This document shows positions 1 through 7,791 of a stretch of 42,065 bases of DNA, in pieces; the stretch's first letter is position 1; each line of letters begins with the position of its first letter. This DNA is from Ruminococcus sp. (GTDB taxonomy: Bacteria > Bacillota > Clostridia > Oscillospirales > Ruminococcaceae), in the NCBI GenBank assembly GCA_015066905.1, contig SVNN01000003.1:1-42065 (forward strand), in the 5' to 3' direction. The translations under genes and the position numbers were made by a program. The notes under the pieces were generated by a model. That model worked only from the letters and a program-made list of their open reading frames with translations. It did no database searches and was not told the origin of the DNA.

Positions 1-1296
1 GAGAGCGAGATCCTGCAGCAGAACACGGGAAATATTCAGCAGCAGCGCCCCCCTTCCGCTATGCTCGAGCAGATGTCGAATCCGCAGGCGACGGTCGGCT
101 ACATCCGCAGTATTATGATGCTGCAGGAGATCGTCGGGATTCTGCCTCTGCACAATCAGTCCTTCACGGAGGAAATCGAACAGCTGTTTTCTCAGCTCAT
201 GCTTTCGCCTGATCAGCTGACCGAAGAGATGCTCAACCAGGAGCACGCTTCGACCGCGTTCAAGGGCGAAATGTTCGATTTTTTGCGTAATACACTGAAT
301 GAAAATCCGACCTCAGACATGAGAGCTGCGGTGCTGAATTTTCTGAAAGCGATCAACAGCGAAACAAACCGTTCGGATATCCTCTCAGCGTTGTCGGGCA
401 GTTTTTCTTATCTGTCCGGTCACCTTGCGCCGAATCAGGGGCTTTCCTCCCAGCTTGCCCGCTTGTCGGAGCTGTTTGCACAGCTTGCAGCAGGGAAAGA
501 GGGAACTTCGTTTTCAGATTTGCAGCATGAAGCGAATCTTGTTTTGCAGGATGTCGAGCAGAGCATCCTCTATTCCGCCAAGACAGAACGCCTGGTGTCG
601 CTGGCGCGGTATAATCTTTCGCGCTACAACGGCAACCATGACTTTCTGCGCGATGCCACAAACGAGCTGGTGGATCTTTTGCCCAACAGCGGAAAAACAA
701 GACTGCTGCAGTCGCTCTACGACTTTCTTGCCAAACAGGGGGCAGAGCGGCAGACGCACAGTGAGAATAATCAGGTTTCTGATTCTCAGGTGCTGGATGC
801 ACTGTCGAAGATCCTGGAAAAGCAGTCGCAGAACGCATTCGTCAGAGAGCTGCGCGGCGACGCGATGGAAGGGATCATCCACAGCCTGCTTTCCTCGCCG
901 AGCAACTATACACCGCTGCTGCACTTTTTGCTTCCTGTGCAGGATGAGGATACTGCCGCGATGGCGGAGCTGTGGATCAATCCGGATGAACAGCGCGAGG
1001 GCAAGGACGGACCGGAATCGTCCGTGCATATGCTGGTCGTGTTTGATGTGGACGGGCTGGGACGATTTGAAACGGAGCTTTATGCAAAAGAAAAAGAGCT
1101 GCAGCTGTCGCTCTTTTGTCCGCCGGAATGTACCGATCTGATTCAGAAAATGTCGGCAGACTTCAAGAACGCCGCCTCTGTTTCGGGTTATCATATGAAA
1201 GAACTGCAGATTGCAAAGCTGGAGCGTCCGCGCTCGCTGGTGGATGTATTCCCCGCTTTGCCTGAAAAAAGGACGGGTCTGAATGCCAGAATCTAA
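1..1296 (+). CDS. YlqG-like protein of the flagellar region (5' partial)
   Basis: The reading frame is open from base 1, so the ORF-track start at 61 is probably internal and the N-terminus lies outside the window. At least 431 residues are present. I see no catalytic motif, no membrane segment and no signal peptide; the sequence is mostly amphipathic helix with many Gln, Ser and Leu. The call rests mainly on context: its stop overlaps the start of a stand-alone FlhB C-terminal protein, the arrangement of Bacillus subtilis ylqG-ylqH. YlqG-type proteins have been compared with flagellar hook-length control proteins, but that role is not shown by the sequence here. Function should be regarded as unknown. 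Coding is confident, the family only moderately so. Confidence 0.7.
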   Translation, partial: ESEILQQNTGNIQQQRPPSAMLEQMSNPQATVGYIRSIMMLQEIVGILPLHNQSFTEEIEQLFSQLMLSPDQLTEEMLNQEHASTAFKGEMFDFLRNTLNENPTSDMRAAVLNFLKAINSETNRSDILSALSGSFSYLSGHLAPNQGLSSQLARLSELFAQLAAGKEGTSFSDLQHEANLVLQDVEQSILYSAKTERLVSLARYNLSRYNGNHDFLRDATNELVDLLPNSGKTRLLQSLYDFLAKQGAERQTHSENNQVSDSQVLDALSKILEKQSQNAFVRELRGDAMEGIIHSLLSSPSNYTPLLHFLLPVQDEDTAAMAELWINPDEQREGKDGPESSVHMLVVFDVDGLGRFETELYAKEKELQLSLFCPPECTDLIQKMSADFKNAASVSGYHMKELQIAKLERPRSLVDVFPALPEKRTGLNARI

Positions 1297-1591
1297 GAAA
1301 AAGAAGGGCGCAGATAAAAACAAGGCCGTCGCGCTGAAATACAGCGTCGAAAAGGATCTTGCCCCCGTTGTGATTGCCTCGGGATACGGCGAGGTTGCGA
1401 ACCGTATCATTGAAATTGCCGAGCATAACGGGATCCCTGTGTTCCGTGATGACGGCGCCGCCTCTCTGCTTTGCATGCTGGAGGTCGGAACCTCCATTCC
1501 GCCTGAGCTTTATGAGGTCGTTGCCTCGATTTATGTCCAGCTGCTCCGCGCCTCCAAGGAATTGCGCGAGCAGATGACGGAACAGAAATGA
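1283..1591 (+). CDS. Stand-alone FlhB C-terminal (EscU/YscU-like) domain protein
   Basis: This 102-residue protein matches the cytoplasmic domain of the flagellar export switch protein FlhB without its membrane half (B. subtilis YlqH type). A Lys-rich N-terminus is followed by AVALKYSVEKDLAP, a segment GYGEVANRIIEIAEHNGIPV typical of FlhB_C, and a C-terminal helix with the ELYEVVASIYVQL pattern. The NPTH autocleavage motif of full FlhB is absent; at its place the chain simply starts. It overlaps the upstream gene by 14 bases, so the two are probably translationally coupled. Stand-alone FlhB_C proteins can partly substitute for the FlhB domain in some bacteria; whether this one acts in export-substrate switching is inference. 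Both family and start are well supported. Confidence 0.85.
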   Translation: MPESKKKKGADKNKAVALKYSVEKDLAPVVIASGYGEVANRIIEIAEHNGIPVFRDDGAASLLCMLEVGTSIPPELYEVVASIYVQLLRASKELREQMTEQK

Positions 1592-1615
1592 CGAATTTGT
1601 TGAAAGGAGAGATGT

Positions 1616-1633
1616 TTCCCGGGTGACCGGGAA
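1616..1633 (+). other. Small hairpin with GTGA tetraloop before the PilZ gene
   Basis: TTCCCGG - GTGA - CCGGGAA forms a perfect 7-bp stem closed by a GNRA-type loop, 14 bases before the PilZ start. No T tract follows, so it is not a terminator. It could be an mRNA stability or processing element; role unknown. Confidence 0.5.
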
Positions 1634-1647
1634 GATCGGGAAGGCTT

Positions 1648-2295
1648 ATGAGTGATACTGCTGCAATTACCAAGGAATATGAGGGTTCTGTCTGTGAGAT
1701 CAAGAGCATGGAAAATGCGCTGATCGCAACCGGACGAATCAAGGAGATTGCCCCGAAGTATATCAAGATCGGGAACAAGAACAAGGACCTCCAGATTGTG
1801 GATTACGGCACGCTGATCAAGGTAAACGTCTTTAATACCAAGCTTGGATTCCGCGTTCTGGTGGGAAACGTCTATACCTCCAAAAAGGGTGAGATGAGCA
1901 TCGTCAGCGTGGTCAGTCTGGTGGATCACGAGCGCCGGAACTTCTTCCGCGTGGATATGGATATGGATGCAAAGGCGATTTACAACAAGACACCCGAGGA
2001 TCGCGTTCCCACAGAATCTTCGGTCAAGGTCAAGGATATGAGTCTGAGCGGTATCCGCTTTGAATCAAACGCACACTTTGAGCCGGATATGCTGGTGCTG
2101 GTCGAGGTTTCGCTGACCAAACAGCGTACCACCAGCCTGCAGTGCCGCGTCGTTCGTCAGATTGAGGTCGGCCTGAATGAAAAGCCGCAGTATGGCTGCG
2201 AACTGATTTATGATGAATCCAACCGTGACGATACAGATACACTTTGTTCGTTCCTCTTCCAGAAACAGCGCGAGTTTTTAAATAGCAAGGATTGA
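1648..2295 (+). CDS. PilZ domain c-di-GMP receptor (YcgR/YpfA-like)
   Basis: The 215-residue protein has an N-terminal beta-rich YcgR-like region (about residues 8-90) and a C-terminal PilZ domain (about 92-210). Both c-di-GMP motifs are intact: RxxxR at residues 97-101 (RNFFR) and the D/NxSxxG motif as DMSLSG at 130-135. There is no signal peptide or membrane helix, so it should be cytoplasmic. In the family, such proteins bind c-di-GMP and slow or stop the flagellar motor. Its place between an FlhB-type protein and fapA/flagellin fits motility control. The start ATG follows GGGAAGG; the 56-base gap upstream holds a short hairpin. Family is certain; the exact target is inferred. Confidence 0.9.
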   Translation: MSDTAAITKEYEGSVCEIKSMENALIATGRIKEIAPKYIKIGNKNKDLQIVDYGTLIKVNVFNTKLGFRVLVGNVYTSKKGEMSIVSVVSLVDHERRNFFRVDMDMDAKAIYNKTPEDRVPTESSVKVKDMSLSGIRFESNAHFEPDMLVLVEVSLTKQRTTSLQCRVVRQIEVGLNEKPQYGCELIYDESNRDDTDTLCSFLFQKQREFLNSKD

Positions 2296-2317
2296 CCGGC
2301 AGCGAGGAGGTGCATCT

Positions 2318-4225
2318 ATGGCGTTATTCAAACCAGAATACAAGGACGGATTTGCACACGACTTTTCGGATCAGGATATCGACCGCTTTGTTGCCTATCT
2401 GAAAGAAAAACAGATGGTTTTGGACGAAGCGGAGGTGCTTGCCGCACTGCATGCACAGTCCCATGATGACCCGCGTAAGATCCGTGAACGAAAGCTCCCC
2501 AAGGAGCTGATCATCAGTGAAGACTCCGATCTGTTCCGTCTGTTTCAGCGTTGGGAGGAGCGTCCTGACGACTATTTCAATCCGTTGGAGTTTATGACGG
2601 AGCATATTGAATTTGCACACGAGGTCTTTTTGCGCAACCGTGCCGCACTCCGTTCGGGAAATGTGGGCGATTCTCGTGACCGTGAACGGAGCGGACTTGC
2701 TGCGCGTCGTTCTGCGGCAGAGGAAAAAGGAAAAATGCTGGAGCTGGATCCTGTACAGAAGGATCTGAAGAAGTTTGAGACAGAGCTGGAATCAGCGTCT
2801 GGCAAACGACTCCGCTTCAAGAAGGATATACCGGAGAACGCCAGTGTTCGGATCCGCCTTTCAGAAGACAAAATCCGTGCCTGGCTTTTTGTTTTTCCGC
2901 CTTGCTACGGCGGAATGCCGGTGAGTGAAGAACAGATTCGTGAAGCGCTGACAGAAAAAGAGGTGGTGCATGGCATCGACACCTATCTGCTCAAGCGCAT
3001 TGCCAAGGAACAGATCTATTTCCGCATCTTCCCGATTGCAACAGGACTGGATGTTGCGCACGGACGAAACGGATCGGTCGAAGAACTGGTGCGCCGTGAA
3101 CGCAAGCTGGATCTCCGTGAGGATACGCACGGCAACGTCAATTACAAGGAACTGAATTATATCAACAACGTCCGCGAGGGCGATCCGATCTGCAGCATCA
3201 CCCTGCCGACCAAGGCGCGGGATGGAAAATCCGTGCGTGGAGAGATTGTTCCGGGTAAGGACGGCAAACCGGCCAGAGTGCCTGCCGGAAAGCATACCAC
3301 ACTCAGTGAGGACGGAAAAACACTGTATGCCGCAATTGACGGCGAGGTGGTCTATTCCGACGGCAGATTTACGATCCAGCGCGTGCTGACGATAGCCCGT
3401 AATATCGACCTTGCGACGGGAAATATTGACTTTCCGGGCGATGTCATCATCAAGGGCGACGTCCGTGACGGGTTTTCCGTGCGTGCAGGCGGCACCCTGC
3501 AGATCCTGGGTACCGCAGAGGGCGCACATCTGTCTTCGGGCGGCGATATGACGATTCAATCAGGTATGATCGGCGGTCAGCGTGGGGATATTACATGCGG
3601 CGGCACCTTGACGTGCAAATATCTGGAGCATTGCACCGTTTATGCGAAGGGTAGTATTTATGTAGACACGATCATTCTCTCCAATGTTTCGAGCGAGGAG
3701 GAGATTGTGATCACGAACAAGCGCGGCGGAATCTCCGGCGGAAAAATCACAGCGGTCAAGCAGGTCAAAACTACGACGGCAGGCGCGAAGAACAATCCCG
3801 CACTGACAACGGCGATCCATCTTGGTGCAACACCAAAGCTGCTGGAGGATCTGAAATCGCTGCACGAACGTAAAAAAGCGGCGGAGCGCAACGCAAAGCG
3901 CATTGAGCTGAATATTCACTATATCGAATCAAGCAGAGAGCGGCAGTCTGAGGAACGTATCCAGCTGCTCGGCAAACTGAAAGTGCAGTATCAGATGGCA
4001 CTGCTTCAGCTTTCACAGCTGGATCGTCTGATCAATGCGCTCAACGAAAAGCTGAACGCTCCCGAGGCGCGGTGTTCGTTCACCTGTACGTACATCTACC
4101 CGACCGTGACTGTGTCGATTGGCGAGCATTCTATCAGCTTTGAGCAGGAGCATGAAGGCTGTACAGTGTGTGATTCTGGCGCGGAATTGCAAGTTATTGT
4201 GCAAGATGCACAAGAAAAAGCCTGA
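2318..4225 (+). CDS. fapA: FapA family (DUF342) flagellar assembly protein A
   Basis: The 635-residue protein has the FapA layout: a variable N-terminal region with an Arg-rich stretch (about 110-140), a FapA N-terminal domain (about 160-335), and a Gly-rich right-handed beta-helix (about 365-465; e.g. GDVIIKGDVRDGFSVRAGG, with repeating GGDMTI/GGTLTC/KGSIYV turns). A coiled coil follows (about 515-585) and then a short C-terminal beta domain. FapA homologues act in polar flagellar placement or assembly in some bacteria and are common next to flagellar and PilZ genes in Clostridia. The ATG lies after a strong gcgAGGAGGtg site, 22 bases behind the PilZ stop, so the two genes are likely co-transcribed. 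The family call is sure; its role here is taken from homologues. Confidence 0.85.
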   Translation: MALFKPEYKDGFAHDFSDQDIDRFVAYLKEKQMVLDEAEVLAALHAQSHDDPRKIRERKLPKELIISEDSDLFRLFQRWEERPDDYFNPLEFMTEHIEFAHEVFLRNRAALRSGNVGDSRDRERSGLAARRSAAEEKGKMLELDPVQKDLKKFETELESASGKRLRFKKDIPENASVRIRLSEDKIRAWLFVFPPCYGGMPVSEEQIREALTEKEVVHGIDTYLLKRIAKEQIYFRIFPIATGLDVAHGRNGSVEELVRRERKLDLREDTHGNVNYKELNYINNVREGDPICSITLPTKARDGKSVRGEIVPGKDGKPARVPAGKHTTLSEDGKTLYAAIDGEVVYSDGRFTIQRVLTIARNIDLATGNIDFPGDVIIKGDVRDGFSVRAGGTLQILGTAEGAHLSSGGDMTIQSGMIGGQRGDITCGGTLTCKYLEHCTVYAKGSIYVDTIILSNVSSEEEIVITNKRGGISGGKITAVKQVKTTTAGAKNNPALTTAIHLGATPKLLEDLKSLHERKKAAERNAKRIELNIHYIESSRERQSEERIQLLGKLKVQYQMALLQLSQLDRLINALNEKLNAPEARCSFTCTYIYPTVTVSIGEHSISFEQEHEGCTVCDSGAELQVIVQDAQEKA

Positions 4226-4245
4226 TACTTTTAATATTCTGTATA

Positions 4246-4272
4246 TTGATAGCCTGGGTTTACGGACGATAT
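4246..4272 (+). promoter_or_regulatory. Candidate sigma-28 (SigD) promoter for flagellin
   Basis: GACGATAT at 4265-4272 matches the SigD -10 GCCGATAT in 7 of 8 bases. The expected -35 TAAA, 15 bases upstream, reads TTGA (4246-4249), which is weak. A sigma-28 promoter is expected for flagellin, so the position is plausible; it would give a 5' leader of about 125 nt. Confidence 0.4.
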
Positions 4273-4350
4273 ATAAAATGTAAGCGCAAAGGGCAAACGG
4301 TAGGGCCCACCCAGTACCCCTTACGCGAACGAAAATCCCATTTGATTTTC

Positions 4351-4366
4351 TGAGCAAGGACGCTCA
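4351..4366 (+). promoter_or_regulatory. Hairpin with GGA in the loop, putative CsrA site 1
   Basis: TGAGC - AAGGAC - GCTCA is a perfect 5-bp stem displaying AAGGA in a six-base loop, the classical presentation of a CsrA target. It lies 37 bases before the flagellin start, where the upstream CsrA site occurs in the hag leader of B. subtilis. Confidence 0.5.
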
Positions 4367-4385
4367 ATGAAAATATTTCAAAATT

Positions 4386-4397
4386 ATACAAGGAGGT
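4386..4397 (+). promoter_or_regulatory. Flagellin ribosome binding site overlapping putative CsrA site 2
   Basis: The Shine-Dalgarno AGGAGGT is embedded in ATACAAGGAGGT, which agrees with the CsrA consensus RUACARGGAUGU in 11 of 12 positions. Spacing to the flagellin ATG is 6 bases. Bound CsrA would block ribosome loading. Confidence 0.55.
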
Positions 4398-4403
4398 ATC
4401 ATT

Positions 4404-5447
4404 ATGGGAATGGTAATTAGAACAAACGTTATGGCGCTGAACTCTAACAACGCGCTGAACAAGGCAAACGGCACAATCGCTGGTTCGATGGAGAAACTCT
4501 CTTCTGGCTTCAGAATCAACAAGGCTGCTGACGACGCTTCCGGTCTCTCGATCTCCGAGAAGATGAAGGCGCAGATCAAGGCTCTGGACACCGCTGTTGA
4601 CAACTGTGAAGACGGCGCGAACATGATTCAGACTGCTGAAGGCTACATGGCTGAAACGCAGGATATGCTGAACCGTATGGTTGAGCTCGCTGAAAAGTCT
4701 GCGAACGGCGTTCTCGACGACACCGACCGCGACGCTCTGCAGGACGAGATGGATCAGCTCTGTGCTGAAATCGACCGTATTGCTACTACCGCAAACTTCA
4801 ACGGTCAGAAGCTGATGGATGGTACTCTTGGTTCTGTTACAGGTACTAAGATCACAACAACTAGCGATGCAGTTGGTACTGGCGGCGTAACTACAGCTGG
4901 TAAGATTGAGTATGAGTATGAGGGTGCTGACACAACCCAAAATGGCATTGAGCTTCAGATTGGTGAGTCTTCTACCAACGCTGATCGTCTGACTGTTTCT
5001 ATCAACAGCTTCCACACGGATGCTCTGCTGAAGGCTGTAAATGGCTTCAAGAATCAGAGCGCAGACGCTTCCAACGGTACGGTCGAAACAACTGCAGCAG
5101 CTACTACGGCGAACACTTCTGTTTCCACCTATGTTAATGCTGTTAGTGTTGATATCACCGACAAGGACAAGGCTTCCTCTGCTGCTGACGCTCTCCGTCA
5201 GATTTCCAACTTCGTTTCTGACGAGCGTGGCAAGATGGGTGCTCTCCAGAACCGTCTCGAGCACACCGTTAACAACCTGACCACTGCTTCTGAGAACACT
5301 TCCGCTGCTAACAGCCGTATCCGTGACACTGACATGGCTAAGGAAATGATCAAGTATACTTCCACCAATGTCATCACGCAGGCTGCTCAGGCAATGCTCG
5401 CTCAGGCGAACACCCAGCCGCAGAACGTTCTCCAGCTCCTCCAGTAA
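4404..5447 (+). CDS. fliC: Flagellin
   Basis: The 347-residue protein has the conserved flagellin D0/D1 ends: N-terminal TNVMALNSNNALNKAN followed by LSSGFRINKAADDASGLSIS and the helix ending in AELAEKSANG-like sequence, and C-terminal AANSRIRDTDMAKEMIKYTS with the end VLQLLQ. The middle (about residues 145-265) is Thr- and Ala-rich, variable and short, so the outer D2/D3 domains are small or missing. It is exported unfolded by the flagellar type III system and forms the filament. The start has an ideal AGGAGGT site. The gene stands alone after a leader with a possible sigma-28 promoter and two CsrA-like sites, and a strong hairpin follows. The N-terminal three quarters contains no TTA, CTA or TCA codon, as expected of a very highly expressed gene. 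Confidence 0.98.
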   Translation: MGMVIRTNVMALNSNNALNKANGTIAGSMEKLSSGFRINKAADDASGLSISEKMKAQIKALDTAVDNCEDGANMIQTAEGYMAETQDMLNRMVELAEKSANGVLDDTDRDALQDEMDQLCAEIDRIATTANFNGQKLMDGTLGSVTGTKITTTSDAVGTGGVTTAGKIEYEYEGADTTQNGIELQIGESSTNADRLTVSINSFHTDALLKAVNGFKNQSADASNGTVETTAAATTANTSVSTYVNAVSVDITDKDKASSAADALRQISNFVSDERGKMGALQNRLEHTVNNLTTASENTSAANSRIRDTDMAKEMIKYTSTNVITQAAQAMLAQANTQPQNVLQLLQ

Positions 5448-5500
5448 GATCTATCATCTTACTCGCTCTATTCAAACGTTCTATTCTCCATTAACTTAAA

Positions 5501-5536
5501 TCCGATAAGCCGTCCTTTCGGGGACGGCTTATCGGA
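5501..5536 (+). terminator. Terminator after flagellin
   Basis: A perfect 15-bp inverted repeat (TCCGATAAGCCGTCC and its complement) encloses the loop TTTCGG. Only a broken T-rich tract (ACTATTCTTGTATTT) follows, so some readthrough into the next gene is likely. Confidence 0.8.
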
Positions 5537-5568
5537 CTATTCTTGTATTTCGAGGTGATAGCACAATT

Positions 5569-6141
5569 ATGAAAAAAGCGGCAGTTTTTTTCGCCTTTCT
5601 GATCGTTGTGATCGGTGCAATTTATTTCCGCAATTCTGCTTCCGGGGAAGAAAAGGCTCCGGGAGATAAATATATCGGCGCGGTTTCCGTCACGCTCTAT
5701 GAGGAACAGACCGCGATCCCCGGAAAGATTGTGAGCCGCTGTTATCTCGAAAAACAAGAGATGTACGAGCAGAACCAGATGGTGACATTCACCGACACGA
5801 TGCCGCGTTTTACGCAGCTTGCGGAGGATTTCACCACAGCGACGACTACGACTACGACCACAACGAAGACCGAAACAAAGCCGCAGTCGGGGGATCAGGA
5901 ATCGGCAACACCGGAAGAAGGTGCAGTTTCTGATCTTGAGGTGAAATATGTCGGCGAATTGTTCGGTGCTCCGACTTATACGATTTACGACAGCAAATTC
6001 AAGGTGCAGGTCGAGCCGCAGGAGCGTCTGGAGCTTCCGACCGAGCCGGGACTTTATTATGTCGAGTCTGATGTCAAGTGGGGCAAGAAGAAGAATTATA
6101 CTCAGATGAAGTATTATTTCATCATTGAAGTGATACAATAA
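5569..6141 (+). CDS. Exported or membrane-anchored protein with Thr-rich linker, unknown function
   Basis: The 190-residue protein begins MKKAAVFFAFLIVVIGAIYF, an uncleaved membrane anchor or signal peptide with no lipobox cysteine. A region to about residue 83 is followed by the low-complexity linker TTATTTTTTTTKTETKP (about 87-105) and a C-terminal domain (about 125-190) of alternating beta strands. Thr-rich linkers of this kind are common in secreted Ruminococcus proteins. I do not recognise either domain. It lies 33 bases behind the flagellin terminator, with SD GAGGTGATA, and I see no promoter in that gap. It may depend on readthrough from flagellin, which would tie it to motile cells. 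This last point is inference. Confidence 0.85.
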   Translation: MKKAAVFFAFLIVVIGAIYFRNSASGEEKAPGDKYIGAVSVTLYEEQTAIPGKIVSRCYLEKQEMYEQNQMVTFTDTMPRFTQLAEDFTTATTTTTTTTKTETKPQSGDQESATPEEGAVSDLEVKYVGELFGAPTYTIYDSKFKVQVEPQERLELPTEPGLYYVESDVKWGKKKNYTQMKYYFIIEVIQ

Positions 6142-6143
6142 GA

Positions 6144-6168
6144 AAAGGCGGTTCTTTGAGCCGCCTTT
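6144..6168 (+). terminator. Intrinsic terminator after the Thr-linker protein
   Basis: AAAGGCGG and CCGCCTTT form an 8-bp stem with a nine-base loop. It starts two bases behind the stop codon and is followed by CGTGATTTTG. Confidence 0.7.
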
Positions 6169-6208
6169 CGTGATTTTGAATAAAATTCCGGGAACTTTTG
6201 GCGTCCGC

Positions 6209-6238
6209 TTGACAAAAGTGCTGGGTTTCGCGTATAAT
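6209..6238 (+). promoter_or_regulatory. Sigma-A promoter of malQ-glgP
   Basis: TTGACA at 6209-6214 and TATAAT at 6233-6238 are separated by 18 bases. Both hexamers are perfect. The leader to malQ would be about 50 nt. Confidence 0.8.
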
Positions 6239-6295
6239 AATAGATGAAATAGCAAACGATGTTTGTAACAGCAATCTGAGAAAGGACGAGAAAAT

Positions 6296-7774
6296 ATGAA
6301 CCGGAAAAGCGGTATTCTATTACACATATCCAGCCTGCCTTCCCGATATGGAATCGGAAAACTCGGACGGGCGGCATTTTCTTTTGTGGATTTTCTGAAA
6401 GAAGCGGGAATCTCCTGCTGGCAGATTCTGCCCCTCACCCCTACAAGCTATGGCGATTCGCCCTATCAGTCGTTTTCGGTTCATGCGGGGAATCCCTATT
6501 TTATTGACTTTGACGCGCTGATTGCCGAAGGTCTGATCGACCGCGCGGAGGTGGATGCGATCGAGTGGGAAACCGATCCGCGCTCCGTGAATTATGAGCT
6601 GCAGTACGAAAACTGCTACGCGATCCTGCGGCAGGCACACAGCCGTCTGAACGGGAAATATCCGTCCGCGTACAAGCAATTTCTGAAGGAACAGGACTAC
6701 TGGCTGCCCGATTACGCGTTGTTTATGGCGCTGAAGGAAAAGCATCAGGGGAAGCCGTGGATGGAGTGGCCCGAGGCAGAGGCAAAGTGCGAATCTGCGG
6801 CGATGACGCGCGCCAAAAAGGAACTGCGCGGAGAGATTTCGTTCCATGCGTGGCTGCAGTATCTGTTTTTCACACAGTGGCGGCAGCTCAAGCAGTATGC
6901 AAACGAAAATGGTGTGGAGATCATCGGAGATATTCCGATTTATGCTGCCCTCGACAGCGCGGATGTATGGACAAATCCGACGCTGTTCCAGCTGGATGAA
7001 TCCAAAAAGCCGATCGCGGTTGCAGGATGTCCGCCCGATTGTTTTGCCAAGCTCGGACAGCTCTGGGGCAATCCGCTTTATCGCTGGGAGGCGCACGCGG
7101 CAGAGGAGTACACATGGTGGATCACGCGTCTGCGGCATGCCACAACGATGTATGACATTGTGCGGATCGATCATTTCCGTGGGTTTGAGAGCTATTATTC
7201 CATTCCCTACGGTAATCCGACTGCGGAGCATGGTAAGTGGGAAAAGGGTCCGGATGCTGCTCTGTTCACAGCGGCAAAGAAGTCTTTGGGCAAGATGAAT
7301 ATCATCGCGGAGGATCTGGGCAACATCACGCCCGCGGTGCGTCGTTTGCTGAAAAAGACGGGATATCCGGGTATGAAGGTGTTGCAGTTTGCATTCGACA
7401 GCGACGGCTCGAATACCTATCTGCCGCACAATTTCCAGACGCCGAACTGCGTGGTATATACCGGTACGCATGATAATGAGACTTTGCGCGGCTGGGTGGC
7501 GGCAAGCAGTAAGGAAACGCTCCGCTTTGCCAAGGCATATCTGCACGTGGAGCGCAAATCTGAACTGCCAGACGCAATTCTGCGCGCCGCATGGAGCAGT
7601 ACCGCAGATCTCGCGATTGCACAGATGCAGGACATTCTGCGCGACGGACGTGAGGCACGGATGAATACTCCGTCCACACTGGGGAACAACTGGAAATACC
7701 GCACAACAGAATCTGACTTCACCCCGAAGCTGGTGCGCAGATTAAAGCGGATGAATATACTTTACAACCGATAA
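6296..7774 (+). CDS. malQ: 4-alpha-glucanotransferase (amylomaltase, GH77)
   Basis: The 492-residue protein is a full-length GH77 enzyme. It starts with the family signature SGILLHISSLPSRYGIG and WQILPLTPT, and then PYQSFSVHAGNPYFID. The catalytic residues read D292 (RIDHFRG, nucleophile), E339 (IIAEDLG, acid/base) and D393 (THDNE, transition-state stabiliser). It transfers 4-alpha-glucan chains between maltodextrins in the cytoplasm, releasing glucose and making longer chains that phosphorylase can use. The gene is followed after 17 bases by glgP with SD AAAGGAG, which makes a two-gene maltodextrin/glycogen operon, and it has its own strong promoter. Identity is certain. Confidence 0.97.
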   Translation: MNRKSGILLHISSLPSRYGIGKLGRAAFSFVDFLKEAGISCWQILPLTPTSYGDSPYQSFSVHAGNPYFIDFDALIAEGLIDRAEVDAIEWETDPRSVNYELQYENCYAILRQAHSRLNGKYPSAYKQFLKEQDYWLPDYALFMALKEKHQGKPWMEWPEAEAKCESAAMTRAKKELRGEISFHAWLQYLFFTQWRQLKQYANENGVEIIGDIPIYAALDSADVWTNPTLFQLDESKKPIAVAGCPPDCFAKLGQLWGNPLYRWEAHAAEEYTWWITRLRHATTMYDIVRIDHFRGFESYYSIPYGNPTAEHGKWEKGPDAALFTAAKKSLGKMNIIAEDLGNITPAVRRLLKKTGYPGMKVLQFAFDSDGSNTYLPHNFQTPNCVVYTGTHDNETLRGWVAASSKETLRFAKAYLHVERKSELPDAILRAAWSSTADLAIAQMQDILRDGREARMNTPSTLGNNWKYRTTESDFTPKLVRRLKRMNILYNR

Positions 7775-7791
7775 TAAAGGAGAAGAAACAC

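Noticed and set aside
5848-5878. ACG/ACT-rich tract as a repeat element
   Set aside because: It is the coding sequence for the Thr-rich linker of the exported protein, in frame and without flanking repeats.
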